A stretch of 64,000 bases of DNA, from NCBI GenBank assembly GCA_963924555.1, contig OZ004587.1, forward strand, positions 8,386,075 to 8,450,074. Reading direction: 5' to 3'. Positions 10,448 through 20,800 of this stretch are shown one piece after another. Source of the DNA: Crambe crambe (taxonomy: Eukaryota > Porifera > Demospongiae > Poecilosclerida > Crambeidae). The notes beneath the pieces were generated by a model. The model was given only the letters and a program-made list of their open reading frames with translations. It did no database searches and was not told the origin of the DNA. The position numbers and the translations under genes were made by a program. Position 1 is the stretch's first letter. Each line of letters starts with the position of its first letter.

Positions 10448-13400
10448 CCCAAGTTAAAACTGAATCACTGAATCAACTATTTTTATATTCTCTAATGCCC
10501 CACACATATTCTAGTTGCCAATGGGTTCTTTCCACAGCACATTAACTCAGTTATCCAAACATTAAATTCCCGAAGTAAATGGAATGTTTACCTGCTGAAT
10601 ATCAGTGGAGGTGGACGTTAAATAGAGAGCAATATGAGACTGGACGTTTTCGGGAAGATGTCCCAGCTGGGACACGAGTTTGGTGATGGCAGTCACTACC
10701 CATCCACACGTATCAGCTTCTTCAAACCTTGACTCCAACAAACCTGTCACTTTCTCTAGGACAGTCTCTGTCTCAACATCCTCAAGGAGATAAGCATATT
10801 CCCCTATAACCTGGAGAGATATGAAGATAGAGCTACTTATGTGCCATTCTAGTGTGAGGACTTGCTAGGAGTGCAAACAAACCAAAATAAAGATGAAAAA
10901 ATTAGGGGAAATGATATGCAGTAATGAGCAGGGTAATTCCAAACAGTTCTAAACTACTGGGAATTCTGAGTTTAAAGTTGGAAGATATGATAATAGAACA
11001 TAAGCCTGAAGGGGTTTTGAAAATATTTAAACTGCTAAAGTTCAGAATTACTCTGCCCATTTGGAATTATTCCACTTCACCTAACACTTACTTACCCAGC
11101 ACATGATCTTGACTAGTATGTCTGGGAGGTGTGGTTTATCCAGCAGTTCCAGGTAAGCAGACACTGCGTCCAGGCGCAGTTCGGTGTCTGTGTCGTCATC
11201 ATCAGTTCCCTCAGCTATCAGACGCATCAGGTTGTGAGCCACCTCCTTGCGAACCAGAGACCCACCTATGTACATACATTATTATTATGAAAAAAAAAAA
11301 GAGAGTTTCAGATGTTTGAATCCAACTTGATCAGACAATTTTGCTGGTCATTTATCTACTTGAATTTGTTCTGACAGAATGTTGAAGTAATATTGCACAC
11401 TGCACTGCAAGGGGTAGGGCTCTGTCATTTTAAGAAGAGTTATCTCTCTCACCTAGTTCGAAGACTGCATTCATTGTCTGTATGAACCAAAGGTTATCGG
11501 GTGCAAATCTCTCGGCCAGTTGGGTGATTTTGGCGACAAGGTCGGAGCGGATGTAGTCGTCTCTGGTAGTGCGGAGGTACGCTATCAAGCGATCGGTGAT
11601 CACTGCAACGTTCGACGGATTGGTCATCTTGTACAGAAGGTCCAAAGTCTAAGGATAGTACGAAATTTTTCATAAAAAAACAAAGATGGAACGTTTTATG
11701 TATGTGAAAAACCCAAATAGAAATCATATTATCACTTATCACTACTTAAACTTTATCAAATGGTCCTCTTTATGGTAATCAACTCACTTTTCTCTTTAGT
11801 GTATCATCAGGATCATCCAGACAATCGATGACGACCACCTGATGCTCGGCAGCGTACTTGGGACTAATCTGGACCAGAGAAGCTAGAGAATTGATACCTA
11901 AATATTTCCAGTTGTTGCTGGAGGCCGTCACAAAGCGACCGACGGTGCGAGCGGCTTTCTCAATGAGGGAGGAGTTGGGGTAGATGGTAGTGATGGTTCG
12001 GATACACTCGTATGAGATGGCTAAGAAAGAAAGGAGTACCTAGCTAGGAACATCCAAATAATGGACACACTTGGGACCCATCCTTTTGTCCTTTGTAGAG
12101 AGGTTGTCCTCTTTTGGAGGTTATTTTGTATAGAGTGCATATACAAAGGTACTTTTAGATTGTCCCTTTGTTGAGAGGTTTGTCCTCTTTCAGAATGTCC
12201 TTTATATTATTGAAGGTTCCACACTATTCAGTGGGAAAATATTAAAACCAAGCTCTGAGAGTAACAATGTACATATGTAAAAGGTTCCTAGCCCCTAACC
12301 TTGCCCAATGTTAGATGTGCATTCTGCAGATGCCAAGGCCTCTTCGATGACGGGATACAGCTGCTCACTAGCCTTGAGGTCGTCGGCACCAAGGATTGCC
12401 ATGATCCTATAGAGAATACAGTTGATGTTTACGAAATATGTGTATGTGTTATTTTTCCTAAAGAGGGCCTATACTGCAGGATCATCCAAGTAACTGTATC
12501 ATGCAGGGCTGTTTCTCAGTAGTTATCAATCCTCTTTATCAATTTTGTGGAGGAAGCATTGGTGTATGTATATTTTCAATGTCAATATATACCTGAGTAG
12601 CTTGATTTGTATCCAAGGAGCAGGGACATCATGGTACTCAAAGTCCACTGGCAGTTTCCTGGAGACAACTTGGGACAGAATGCTACAGAAAGATGGCACC
12701 AGGTTCTTGAACTGGGGAGGGTTGTCCTAGAGGATGGAGGGGAGAGAAGGAGGTGGGAGGGAAAGGGGAGGAGCGAGGGGGAAGGGAAGAGGAGGAGTGA
12801 GGGAGAGGGGAATAGGAGGAGTGAGGGAGAGGGAAGGGGAGGAGTGAGGGAGAGGGGAAGGGGAGGAGTGAGGGAGAGGGGAAGGGGAGGAGTGAGGGAG
12901 AGGGGAAGGGGAGGAGTGAGGGAGAGTGGGGAAGGGGAGGAGTGAGGGAGAGGGGAATAGGAGGAGTGAGGGAGAGGGAAGGGGAGGAGTGAGGGGAGGG
13001 GAAGGGGAGGAGTGAGGGAGAGGGGAAGGGGAGGAGCGAGGGAGAGTGGGGAAGGGGAGGAGTGAGGAGTGAGGGAGAGGGGAAGGGGAGGAATTAGGGA
13101 GAGGGGAAGGGGAGGAGTGAGGGAGAGGATGAAGAGGAGAGAAAGGAGGAGGAGGAAGAGTAGGGAGGGGGTGATATTGAAGCTAGGCTCAAAAATTTAG
13201 CAACATTGTTATGCAAAATACGTAACAATGACCTAAGGTCCTTCGGATCCCCTTTCCCCAAGAGGTACATACATATGACTCACAGCAGCCATGTCATGAA
13301 AGAGAACCAAGGATGCCTCCATCACTCCTGGGTCCTCGTCACTGATACCTCGGCGAAAGTCATCCTCCAGATGAATGACAGCCCCAGGCGATAGTTTATA

Positions 13401-14746
13401 GAAATGATGCATGGCCATCACAGCCTTCTTACGTACCAGCTCCCTAAGATATGTACAACAGTGGAAGTGAATTTTCTATCACTGAATCCCCTCAATGATT
13501 ATGGAGAGTACTGCTGGAAACCATCTGAATAGTCTAATTGACACAACACTCACTTTGGATGGAGGAGTTTTTCCTGGACAAGAGGCAACAGAGGTGGAAT
13601 CATCTCCGAACCAATCAGCTTGCAGATTATGATCAGCGCCATGGAAACGAGAAGTATGTTAGAACTCTTCAGATCCTAAGGACATACCCACATCAAAATT
13701 AAAAGTTATCCTCTTTTCCTACACAGCCATTAGTGACAGTTGTCTATCACCCTCCAGTGGATAAAATACCACCGCTATTCCTTAAAACAACAGGGACTTA
13801 CCCTTTGGAGAGTGTTAACGAGCAACATGTTAAGCTCATGGTTCTCGTGGAGAAAGAGAGAGGCTGCCAAGTAACCTACATACATGCACGTACATGTAAC
13901 ATGTAAAAATTGAAATTGAAAAAAAAAAAAATAAATCCAACAGAAACAACTCATCTCCACCCCCAAGCCCTAAGTTACTCACTATACATGCATAATATGT
14001 CGGACCTCATGTACATATGTACCTATTCGCTTGTCCATAATGTGTCCACTCTGGGTCATTTTGATGGCATGGATGTAGCCCCAGGAACAGTTGATCCCCA
14101 GCATCTCACAATATATCAACCGTATGAGGAACTCACGCATCTGCCGCTGTGCAACACAGAGAGAGATGAGACACTGATATTGTATGGCTATGATCTATCC
14201 TTTTCCTCTAAAGAATGAATTGATTTCCTTAATCATGTGTACACACATAAAACTTACAGAAGTGACATCCGCAGCACCAATCTTGTCTTTCAAGAAGTGT
14301 GACTCTTTCTTGATAATCCGGTCCTCCTCCTATCACATGATACACATAAAATCACATCAAGAAACAGTACAGTAATAGGAGTATCCATGGTACCACAGTT
14401 AATATAGTGTCATATGATATCTACAATATGTCAACTTGATATGCCACATACTGTTATGCAATATGGGGTTTTCCCTGACAAACAAGTGCTCTATTCTATC
14501 TCTGTACCCACTGTTCCTAACAAGTCTGCATATTTATATGTATCTTGTCCACTACATGACCACATGAGAGAGCAAACAGCTGTATATCCTAGACTTTACA
14601 CAGCTACTTACATGTTTTGTCTTGGCCTCTCCTATCATCTTGATCAAGTTCTGGAATCCCTTGCTGGGACCTTGGTCCTTGTTCGACCCCACATGGTGAC
14701 TCAGCGAGGCAAGAGCCTTAGCTGTGGTGTCTATGGCTTTATCCAT
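6626..14746 (-). CDS. AP4E1: AP-4 adaptor complex subunit epsilon
   Basis: Large subunit of the AP-4 adaptor complex, which sorts cargo (ATG9 in mammals) at the trans-Golgi. Exons, high to low: 14746-14612, 14329-14258, 14146-14023, 13875-13802, 13675-13554, 13443-13284, 12726-12593, 12406-12300, 12020-11788, 11648-11453, 11265-11096, 10810-10592, 10327-10117, 10066-9874, 9602-9407, 9340-9211, 9130-8967, 8911-8665, 8436-8273, 8189-7980, 7859-7720, 7310-7159, 6783-6626. They sum to 3,711 nt, or 1,236 residues, close to human AP4E1. Diagnostic blocks are GYLAASLFLHENHEL, VPAPWIQIKLL, APDNLWFIQTMNAVFELG, SCEDLEVDASLSFLDTF with APPYKPP, and NTDEFGKKWGTLA in the ear. The order is HEAT-like trunk (residues about 1-600), long hinge with a polyglutamine run, then ear. 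The hinge carries LLDLQ and LLDLF. The gene is divergent from the lipid-transfer chimera. Confidence 0.95.
7405..7574. mobile_element. 170-bp MITE with perfect 16-bp TIRs
   Basis: Lies in the AP-4 epsilon intron between exons 21 and 22. The ends are CAGTGAGGATTATAAC and its exact reverse complement GTTATAATCCTCACTG. The flanks show a 5-bp direct repeat TAAGG on both sides, consistent with a target-site duplication. A related copy starts at 61058 in an ADAM10 intron (same terminal 16 bp, plus shared internal words TTGCACTTAG, ATGTATCTATTTAAA and CTCTTCCCATGGTCTGA in the opposite order). Non-autonomous, no ORF. Confidence 0.85.
8508..8652. repeat. GGAACCTC dispersed inverted-repeat element (reference copy)
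   Basis: Begins CAGTGGAACCTCTGATAAAG and ends ATTCTGAGGTTCCACT, so its ends are inverted copies of CAGTGGAACCTC. Internal words are AAGGACA, TCTAAAAGTACCT, TATACAC, AAAATAACCTCCAAAAGAGG and ACCTCTCTACAAAGGA. The same set recurs, in either orientation, in introns of at least six genes and in intergenic DNA of this window. It is too short to encode a protein and looks like a MITE-type family. This copy sits in the AP-4 epsilon intron between exons 18 and 19. Confidence 0.85.
9001..9042 (-). repeat. CAA/CAG-type triplet tract encoding polyglutamine in AP-4 epsilon
   Basis: A run of about 14 TTG/TGT triplets on the plus strand, read on the minus strand as CAA codons. It gives roughly 15 glutamines in the hinge (exon 9130-8967), just before NVDLLLDLQ. 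It lies inside a supported exon and is therefore expected to be translated. Confidence 0.9.
10331..10446. repeat. (GA)n tract abutting an AP-4 epsilon splice acceptor
   Basis: About 50 GA dinucleotides. On the coding (minus) strand this is a CT repeat that runs to within about 15 nt of the acceptor of exon 10327-10117, so it acts as an over-long polypyrimidine tract. Confidence 0.9.
12056..12226. repeat. GGAACCTC family element, AP-4 epsilon intron 8
   Basis: Nearly full-length copy in the opposite orientation to 8508-8652. Words in order: AATAATGGACACACTTGGGA, CCTTTGTAGAGAGGTTGTCC, GGTTATTTTGTATAGAGTG, ATACAAAGGTACTTTTAGA, GAGAGGTTTGTCC, ending GAAGGTTCCACAC. Confidence 0.8.
12735..13165. 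repeat. Purine minisatellite in AP-4 epsilon intron 6
   Basis: Around 430 bp of nearly pure purine on the plus strand, built of imperfect GGAGGAGTGAGGGAGAGGGGAA-like units of about 20-24 bp with expansions. On the transcribed strand it is a continuous pyrimidine block that runs almost to the acceptor of exon 12726-12593. G-runs could form quadruplex or triplex DNA. The open frame through it (Arg/Gly/Glu-rich) is a repeat artefact. Confidence 0.9.
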
Positions 14747-14892
14747 CTAGCCCTAGTTCTACAGAACTCCCAAAAACTTGATACAGGGTTACTGTCACGT
14801 GACCGGGGAAAAGCGCCACTGCGCGAGCGTTAAATTTTGCAGAAAGGAGGCGTGGCTAGTACACTAGCAACTTGCTTGAGCATAGCTTAAGC
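14747..14892. promoter_or_regulatory. Bidirectional promoter, AP-4 epsilon / lipid-transfer chimera
   Basis: Only 146 bp separate the two divergent start codons. The interval contains the palindrome GTCACGTGAC at 14794-14803, which matches the CLEAR/E-box recognised by TFEB/MITF/USF-type bHLH-Zip factors, and the GC-rich word GCGCCACTGCGCGAGCG just downstream. No TATA box is evident. Regulation by a TFE-type factor is inference from the motif alone. Confidence 0.65.
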
Positions 14893-17800
14893 ATGGAAAA
14901 GAAAGCATCATGGTTGCTGGTAACCTGGAATATTTTATGTCTATTGATGGGATATGGGACGTGCGCAGTGCAAAGAGGAGTTCCTGGGCCGGAAGAGGGC
15001 GTTGGCGGGTTCGTACCTGAGCTTCAGTATCTGTACCAATACTCCAGCACTGCACATCTCCACCATCAAACAAACCTCACCTTGCAAGCCACGGTAAGAT
15101 AATCACATTGTGAAAGGAAAGGCATAGATTCCTAGTATATAGATAGCTAGTCTATTTGCATTCACCTTGCACATTGATCATTCACTACTACTGCTATAAC
15201 TTTCTCACTTCTTAACCAAATTTCTAGTTTAATGTATCAACAGAGAGCTGATTATTCACTCTCCCTGCTGGTATTTAAATTTTGAAATTTGGTTAAGAAT
15301 TGAGAAAGTTATAGCAGTTTTAGTGAATGATCAAGGTGCAAGATGAATGCAAATAGATTCTTAACAAGCTATTTCAATGCCATGTATTTATCATAATGTT
15401 GTGTCGTGTCATTGCAACTGCAAGCTATGGTAAGATGATAAGCATATATTATTGTGAGAGAGAAAAAAAGCATAATCAATGACATACAAACTGCAGTGTT
15501 ATGAATTAGTGTTTACTGTATTACCAAGGCTACTAATCATATTCATAGAAGGGGAGGAGCTGATCACTGCCATGAATATTTATAATACTGTGCATTTTCT
15601 TTGCATGCTCAGGTTAGTCTTCAGGTGCTCCCAAGTGGGGCCAATGGAAATGAAAACGAGGTCCTGCTTGGGATCACTGACCTCACACAAATATGGACCA
15701 CTTCCCATGGGAGCATGCTGGACTCCGATCCCATTGGGAACCTGTCAAACTGGTTCAGTCTTGTAAAGCAGGAAGGAGGAGGAGGCATCTCACGTGTTTA
15801 TTACCCCAGAAGAGAGAGCAGGATTGTTCTTGCATTCAAGAAGTCACTCAGCCAGCTGCTTTCTGTTGGGGGTGCAGTTGAAAGGAACGAAGGTGTGGGA
15901 GGAGTCCACGTGATAAAGGAAAGAGATGAAAGAGCGGGAGATCAAGGAACTGTGGCAATCGTTAAGGTAAGTAAAATACAGTGGAGCCTTCAATGAAAGA
16001 CAAGATAAACCTCTTAAGAAAGTAAGTACCTTTGTATGATGTACCCTATACAACAAAAGAGAAGACTAGGTCCCAAGTGTGTCCATTATTCGGAGGTTCC
16101 ACTGTGATACTCACCCCTTCCAATATGGAGTTCCAGTGTATACATTAGTTCTCTTCCTTAGGAGTTGAGGTTTGACGATGCTGGAGTGTTGGTGTCAGTT
16201 CACAGCAATGAGTCCCTCCAGTCAGGCCCAGAGGAGCGTGAAGGGAGAGAAAATTCAGTTCTCTTCAGCTTCCCAATCAACTCCCAGAGCCAGCTGGATT
16301 TGGTCGCTAGACAACCTGCTCGGGACTGGCAACGCCCCCAGGACTTAGTTTCAGATAATGTGACAGTCAGAGAGGTACGTAAGAATTCCACGTTTGAAAA
16401 GAAACATTCAAAGTTGACTTCTTTTCTACAGCTCACTGACACTTTACCAATCTCTGAACTCTCACCTCTGATTACTGGCATTCTCCAGTCCTGTCAACCA
16501 GACGAGTGTATCCATCAAGTGGGTATGGTTTTGAGTCGGCTAGATCCAGCTGATGTCGGGATATTACTAAGGGATCTAACACTACCCCTTGACAAGAAGC
16601 TGGTGCTGATTGATGCCCTGGGGGCGAGCGGGGTGAGCAGAGGGGACTTGAGCGATCTAATTTCGGCAGATGAAGAAGAGCAAGTTGTGGAGCGGATACT
16701 CGTCAACATGGCCACAGCACGACTCATACCAAACCAGTAAGTCCAAGACACATGTATATTCCCACACTGAGTGTAGAAAAATGGACAGAAATTGAAGATA
16801 CACCTTTCAATTGCGCTAATAAAACCTTTAAGAAGTTTAAATTCGTGCAATGAAGACAACTGGGCATAACATAAATAGCTTTCACCATTAGCTATAGCAA
16901 TTCCACAAGCTATTACAAGAAAGGTTATCTTTCCATTAACCTCCTACACTGCAACTCAAAAAGATTGAAATTATGATTTTTTTTTTTCAGGATGGCAGTG
17001 GATGCTACTTTAGAGTTACTCTCAGCTCCTGTAGGAACAAACGAGAACTCAGTCCCACTACACCTTCAAAACACTGCACTTCTCTCTCTTGGAGGAATGG
17101 CTAGATCCCTGATTCAGCGCAATCCACCACTAGCCAATCAAATTACAAACTTCCTAGCTGTGGCGCTGGATCATGTGGCAGGACGTTCCACTTCCTCTCG
17201 GCTTCGGCGTTCAGCAGACACAGCTGAAAACACTCTTTTTCATGTCGTTCTGCTAGACAGTATTGGGAACTCTAAGTTTCCCGGATTCCTCCCTCGTTTG
17301 GTGGATCATGTGACCAACCATCAGAACAGTCTAGCAGTGAAACACGCTTCAGTCAAGGCTATTGGACAGTACAAGTCACAAGAGGTATGTAAAAACTGTA
17401 ATTCACCTAGAGCTTAACCTTAACTACCTCGATGACCAATTATAATCTTTTTTTAGGCTGCAAACGTTCTTTTGGAAATAGCTGAGAGGACTCCCCATCC
17501 TTCAGTACGCCACTTGGCAGCAGTTGCATATTCCACTCACCCTCGGGGAACCAGGGATGTCAGCCAGCTTCTCTTCTCCTCTCCCCATCATCGGTAAGTG
17601 ATACTGTGCCCATTTCTATAACTAGTATTTGACGGTCCGTTCAACTAATATCCATCACTCCAGATCTCGCCGACAAATTGAAAATGCTGACATGGCAGTC
17701 CTAAACGTCTCCATGCCAACTGTGAATTGGAACAGAGAGTTTGGTGATGAGAATATCAGTGTAGACTTGTCCAGGACCCTTCGAAATAGCTTTGATATTG

Positions 17801-20800
17801 ATACAGGTAGTTGATGTAGAGGTGGCTGCTGAATATGACACCATCAACACACTCTTTCTCTCTCTGATGTGTAGATTCCTTGTCTTCTCGGTACACTTTC
17901 TCTCTCTATGATGAGACGACGTTTGATGCCAACCTCCTCTTGAGCAGCGGTGAGCAGCACACGCAAATGTGGGGGGTCCAAACCTGCCTTCAGGGAACAG
18001 CTACTTATGATGTCAACATACTCAAGGTGATAGAAGCTGGAAAGTGTGTTGTTGTTGTTGTTGTTATTGTTGTTGTTGTTGTTGTTGTTGTTTATTTGTT
18101 CTATTTTCTATAGGATTACTCTCATAACATCACTGCCTATCACCATGGACGTTTACAATCTGTAGTCGGTGGTTTAATGGAAGACTTCAATAATGCTTAT
18201 TCGGCAATTACAGGCTCCGAGAGTGCTTACTTAGTAGCAACTGCTCGTCTGCAAGCAGCTATAAATGCCGCTCCTTCTCGTTACACTCGAGTCTTAGACT
18301 CGCTGGCGAGCTACCAGAGAGCAGCAGCCAACATCCCATTTTCCATACTGAAGGACAGGGCTGACCAGTTGTATCATAGTTTGAATGACACTCTATCCAC
18401 AGGAGAGGCTGCTTTTCTCACTTCTCTTACAGTAAGCTGGAAAAGACAGATAGCTAAATGTCACATCTTGCATTACACTACTCTAATCACCAGATTTTAC
18501 TCCATAACTTTTGACTATCATGATAATTCCATAGAGAATCACTGATGCTTTGAATGACCTGTATCCTGTAAGACCTCGAGACCTTTCCACCAGTCTTCTT
18601 GTGGATAGCCTGCCCTTTACAGAGTCAAGGTTTCTAGTACGATACCTTCCTTCTGCCCCTCAGCAAGCCATGGCTGGGATATTCAATGTCTACAGAAGGT
18701 TAGTTCACCAAGACAACTTCGATTATTGTTCCTAGCCTCCTCAGTGAAGAAGATATATGTATGTAAAGCTGAAATCAAATTCTTCATTTGTATCTTATCC
18801 AGTTCAATGGCTGCCTTTGCATCCCTCAACGCCTCCTTCAATGCTCTTCAGAGGGAAACTGACCTCCATGGAGTCAACAGTGTCTGGCTCTTCCCTTCAG
18901 CCCACGTACGCCAGGCAAACACTTCTCTCTCTGTCTTACTCACTGACATTGAAGCAACTTTGAATGCAGCTGACATCATCAATGTGAGTGATTAACTATC
19001 ACTCCTACTGTTTTGCTGATCTTCGTAGATCAAATTAATGCTTAAGTTTTGAGGAGAAGAATGTACAGTGGAACCTCTCAGCAAGTTGGGACCAAACATT
19101 TGTTCATTGTAGAGAAATGTCCTTTGTATAGAGGTTAAAAATCCATTATCACTGTAATGATTGATCCTCAACAAGTGTCCTAGAATATCAGAGTGTGCGA
19201 GGTTATCCTTTATTTGGAGTGTGCTTTATTTAGAGGTTATCCTTTATTTGGAGTGTCCTTTATTTAGTGGATTCAGAGCGTCCTTTATTCTGAGGTTTCA
19301 TATCTCTCACTTTCAGTTATCAGAGGCTAATAGAACAGCTCTCCGAGACCTCCAGCAAGTGATTACCTCCCACCTTAGGGCCACCTTTGACCTGCTGGAT
19401 GAGGTGGGGGATCAGGTGATGTCTGCCAGTGGAGCCGTGGGGCAGGCATTTGCTGGAAGTAATGCTGGATTTGTTGCCTTCACACGAGCGTAAGTCAACT
19501 TTTAGATACAACCATATTGCTATACACCGTACCACATGGAAATTCATTCTGCAGTTTTGAAAATGCTCGTCAACAAATTGATACTATCTTCGGACAGAAA
19601 TTCCACCCAAATTTCCCTCATCGTCTCAAATCATGTGACAGTAGTGGGTGTGGTTTATACCCTACAACATCTGGCGGTTTATTCCTTGGAGGAATAGATT
19701 TACAGATCCAGTCTTCAAACATTCCATCTCCTTTGTCGGGATATGTACAACGATTGAACGCAAGTTTGCTCCCAGTCCCATTCCAAGGCCAGTATTCCAA
19801 CTATTCCAGTAACAGTCTCATTCTCATTCCAGCTGAATCATCCTATACCGGAGTCTATATAATTCTTTCGAATTTGGTACCGGCATCAAATATCGATTAT
19901 GAACCACAGTTTTTCACGTCAGGTGACATGTTGGGAAGAGCACATTCCAGCAGTGGCTTCCTCCATGTCGAGTTCATCAAAGTCATGAATAGCATTGGAT
20001 ACAGGTTGGATCCGACTTCATTCCTACAGCCCAGATTGGAACCAAATGTGACAGTGGAATTAGAATGTAATGATATCGTTACAAGTGTGGGTGGAGTTGT
20101 AATTGACAGACGAAACTTGATACAGTCGTCCAATCCAATCACTCGCGAGTTACTAGGCAATCCTCTAGTAATAGGTGAGAGATAGAGCTAAGATAAAAGA
20201 TGGTGTGATGCTAACTTAAACTCACAAATATTTCCACACAAAAGATTTCTGCTGTACAATAGAGCATTTGTAATGCTGTTACCATGTCAACATAACAGAG
20301 GCCAGTTTGGTGCACAATTTATATTATGCTCTGTAGAGATTGTGCAACAAAATGGCTGCCGTTGGCATGGTGAAAAGATGCATGCAGATGCTCTATAACA
20401 CTGGTATGAGCTGCTTGATCTCTTTCATTTGGTTTTGCAGATGTCCCTAACCATGAGTTCCCCCAGCCGTTTGACCTTGTGGTGGAGGAGAGAAACAGTG
20501 TATCATCTCTTAACCAAGTCACTTTCTTACGGAGCTCAACGTTCCTCATGGTCGGACAAATACCTGTCCAATTCGGTCAGTGATGCACGTACAAGTCTGA
20601 TCCATAAGGACTGTGTATTATTGCTAGCTACCTACCAGGCTTATGAATCTTTATAATCCCCCCCCCCCCCCCCCAAAAAAAAAGAAAAAAAGAATGGTCC
20701 CTAAACTGTCCTACTCCGGCTCCATCCATACATTCTATTTCTTTGCAGATTTCTCAACAGTTGGGATGTACAGTCTGAACTACTCACTATCTGCAAGTCT

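Noticed and set aside
10165..10545. 126-codon plus-strand ORF with a long Arg-Glu run
   Set aside because: It is antisense to AP-4 epsilon exon 13 and the (GA)n repeat.
12607..12945. 112-codon Arg/Gly/Glu-rich plus-strand ORF
   Set aside because: Produced by the purine minisatellite and antisense to AP-4 epsilon exon 7.
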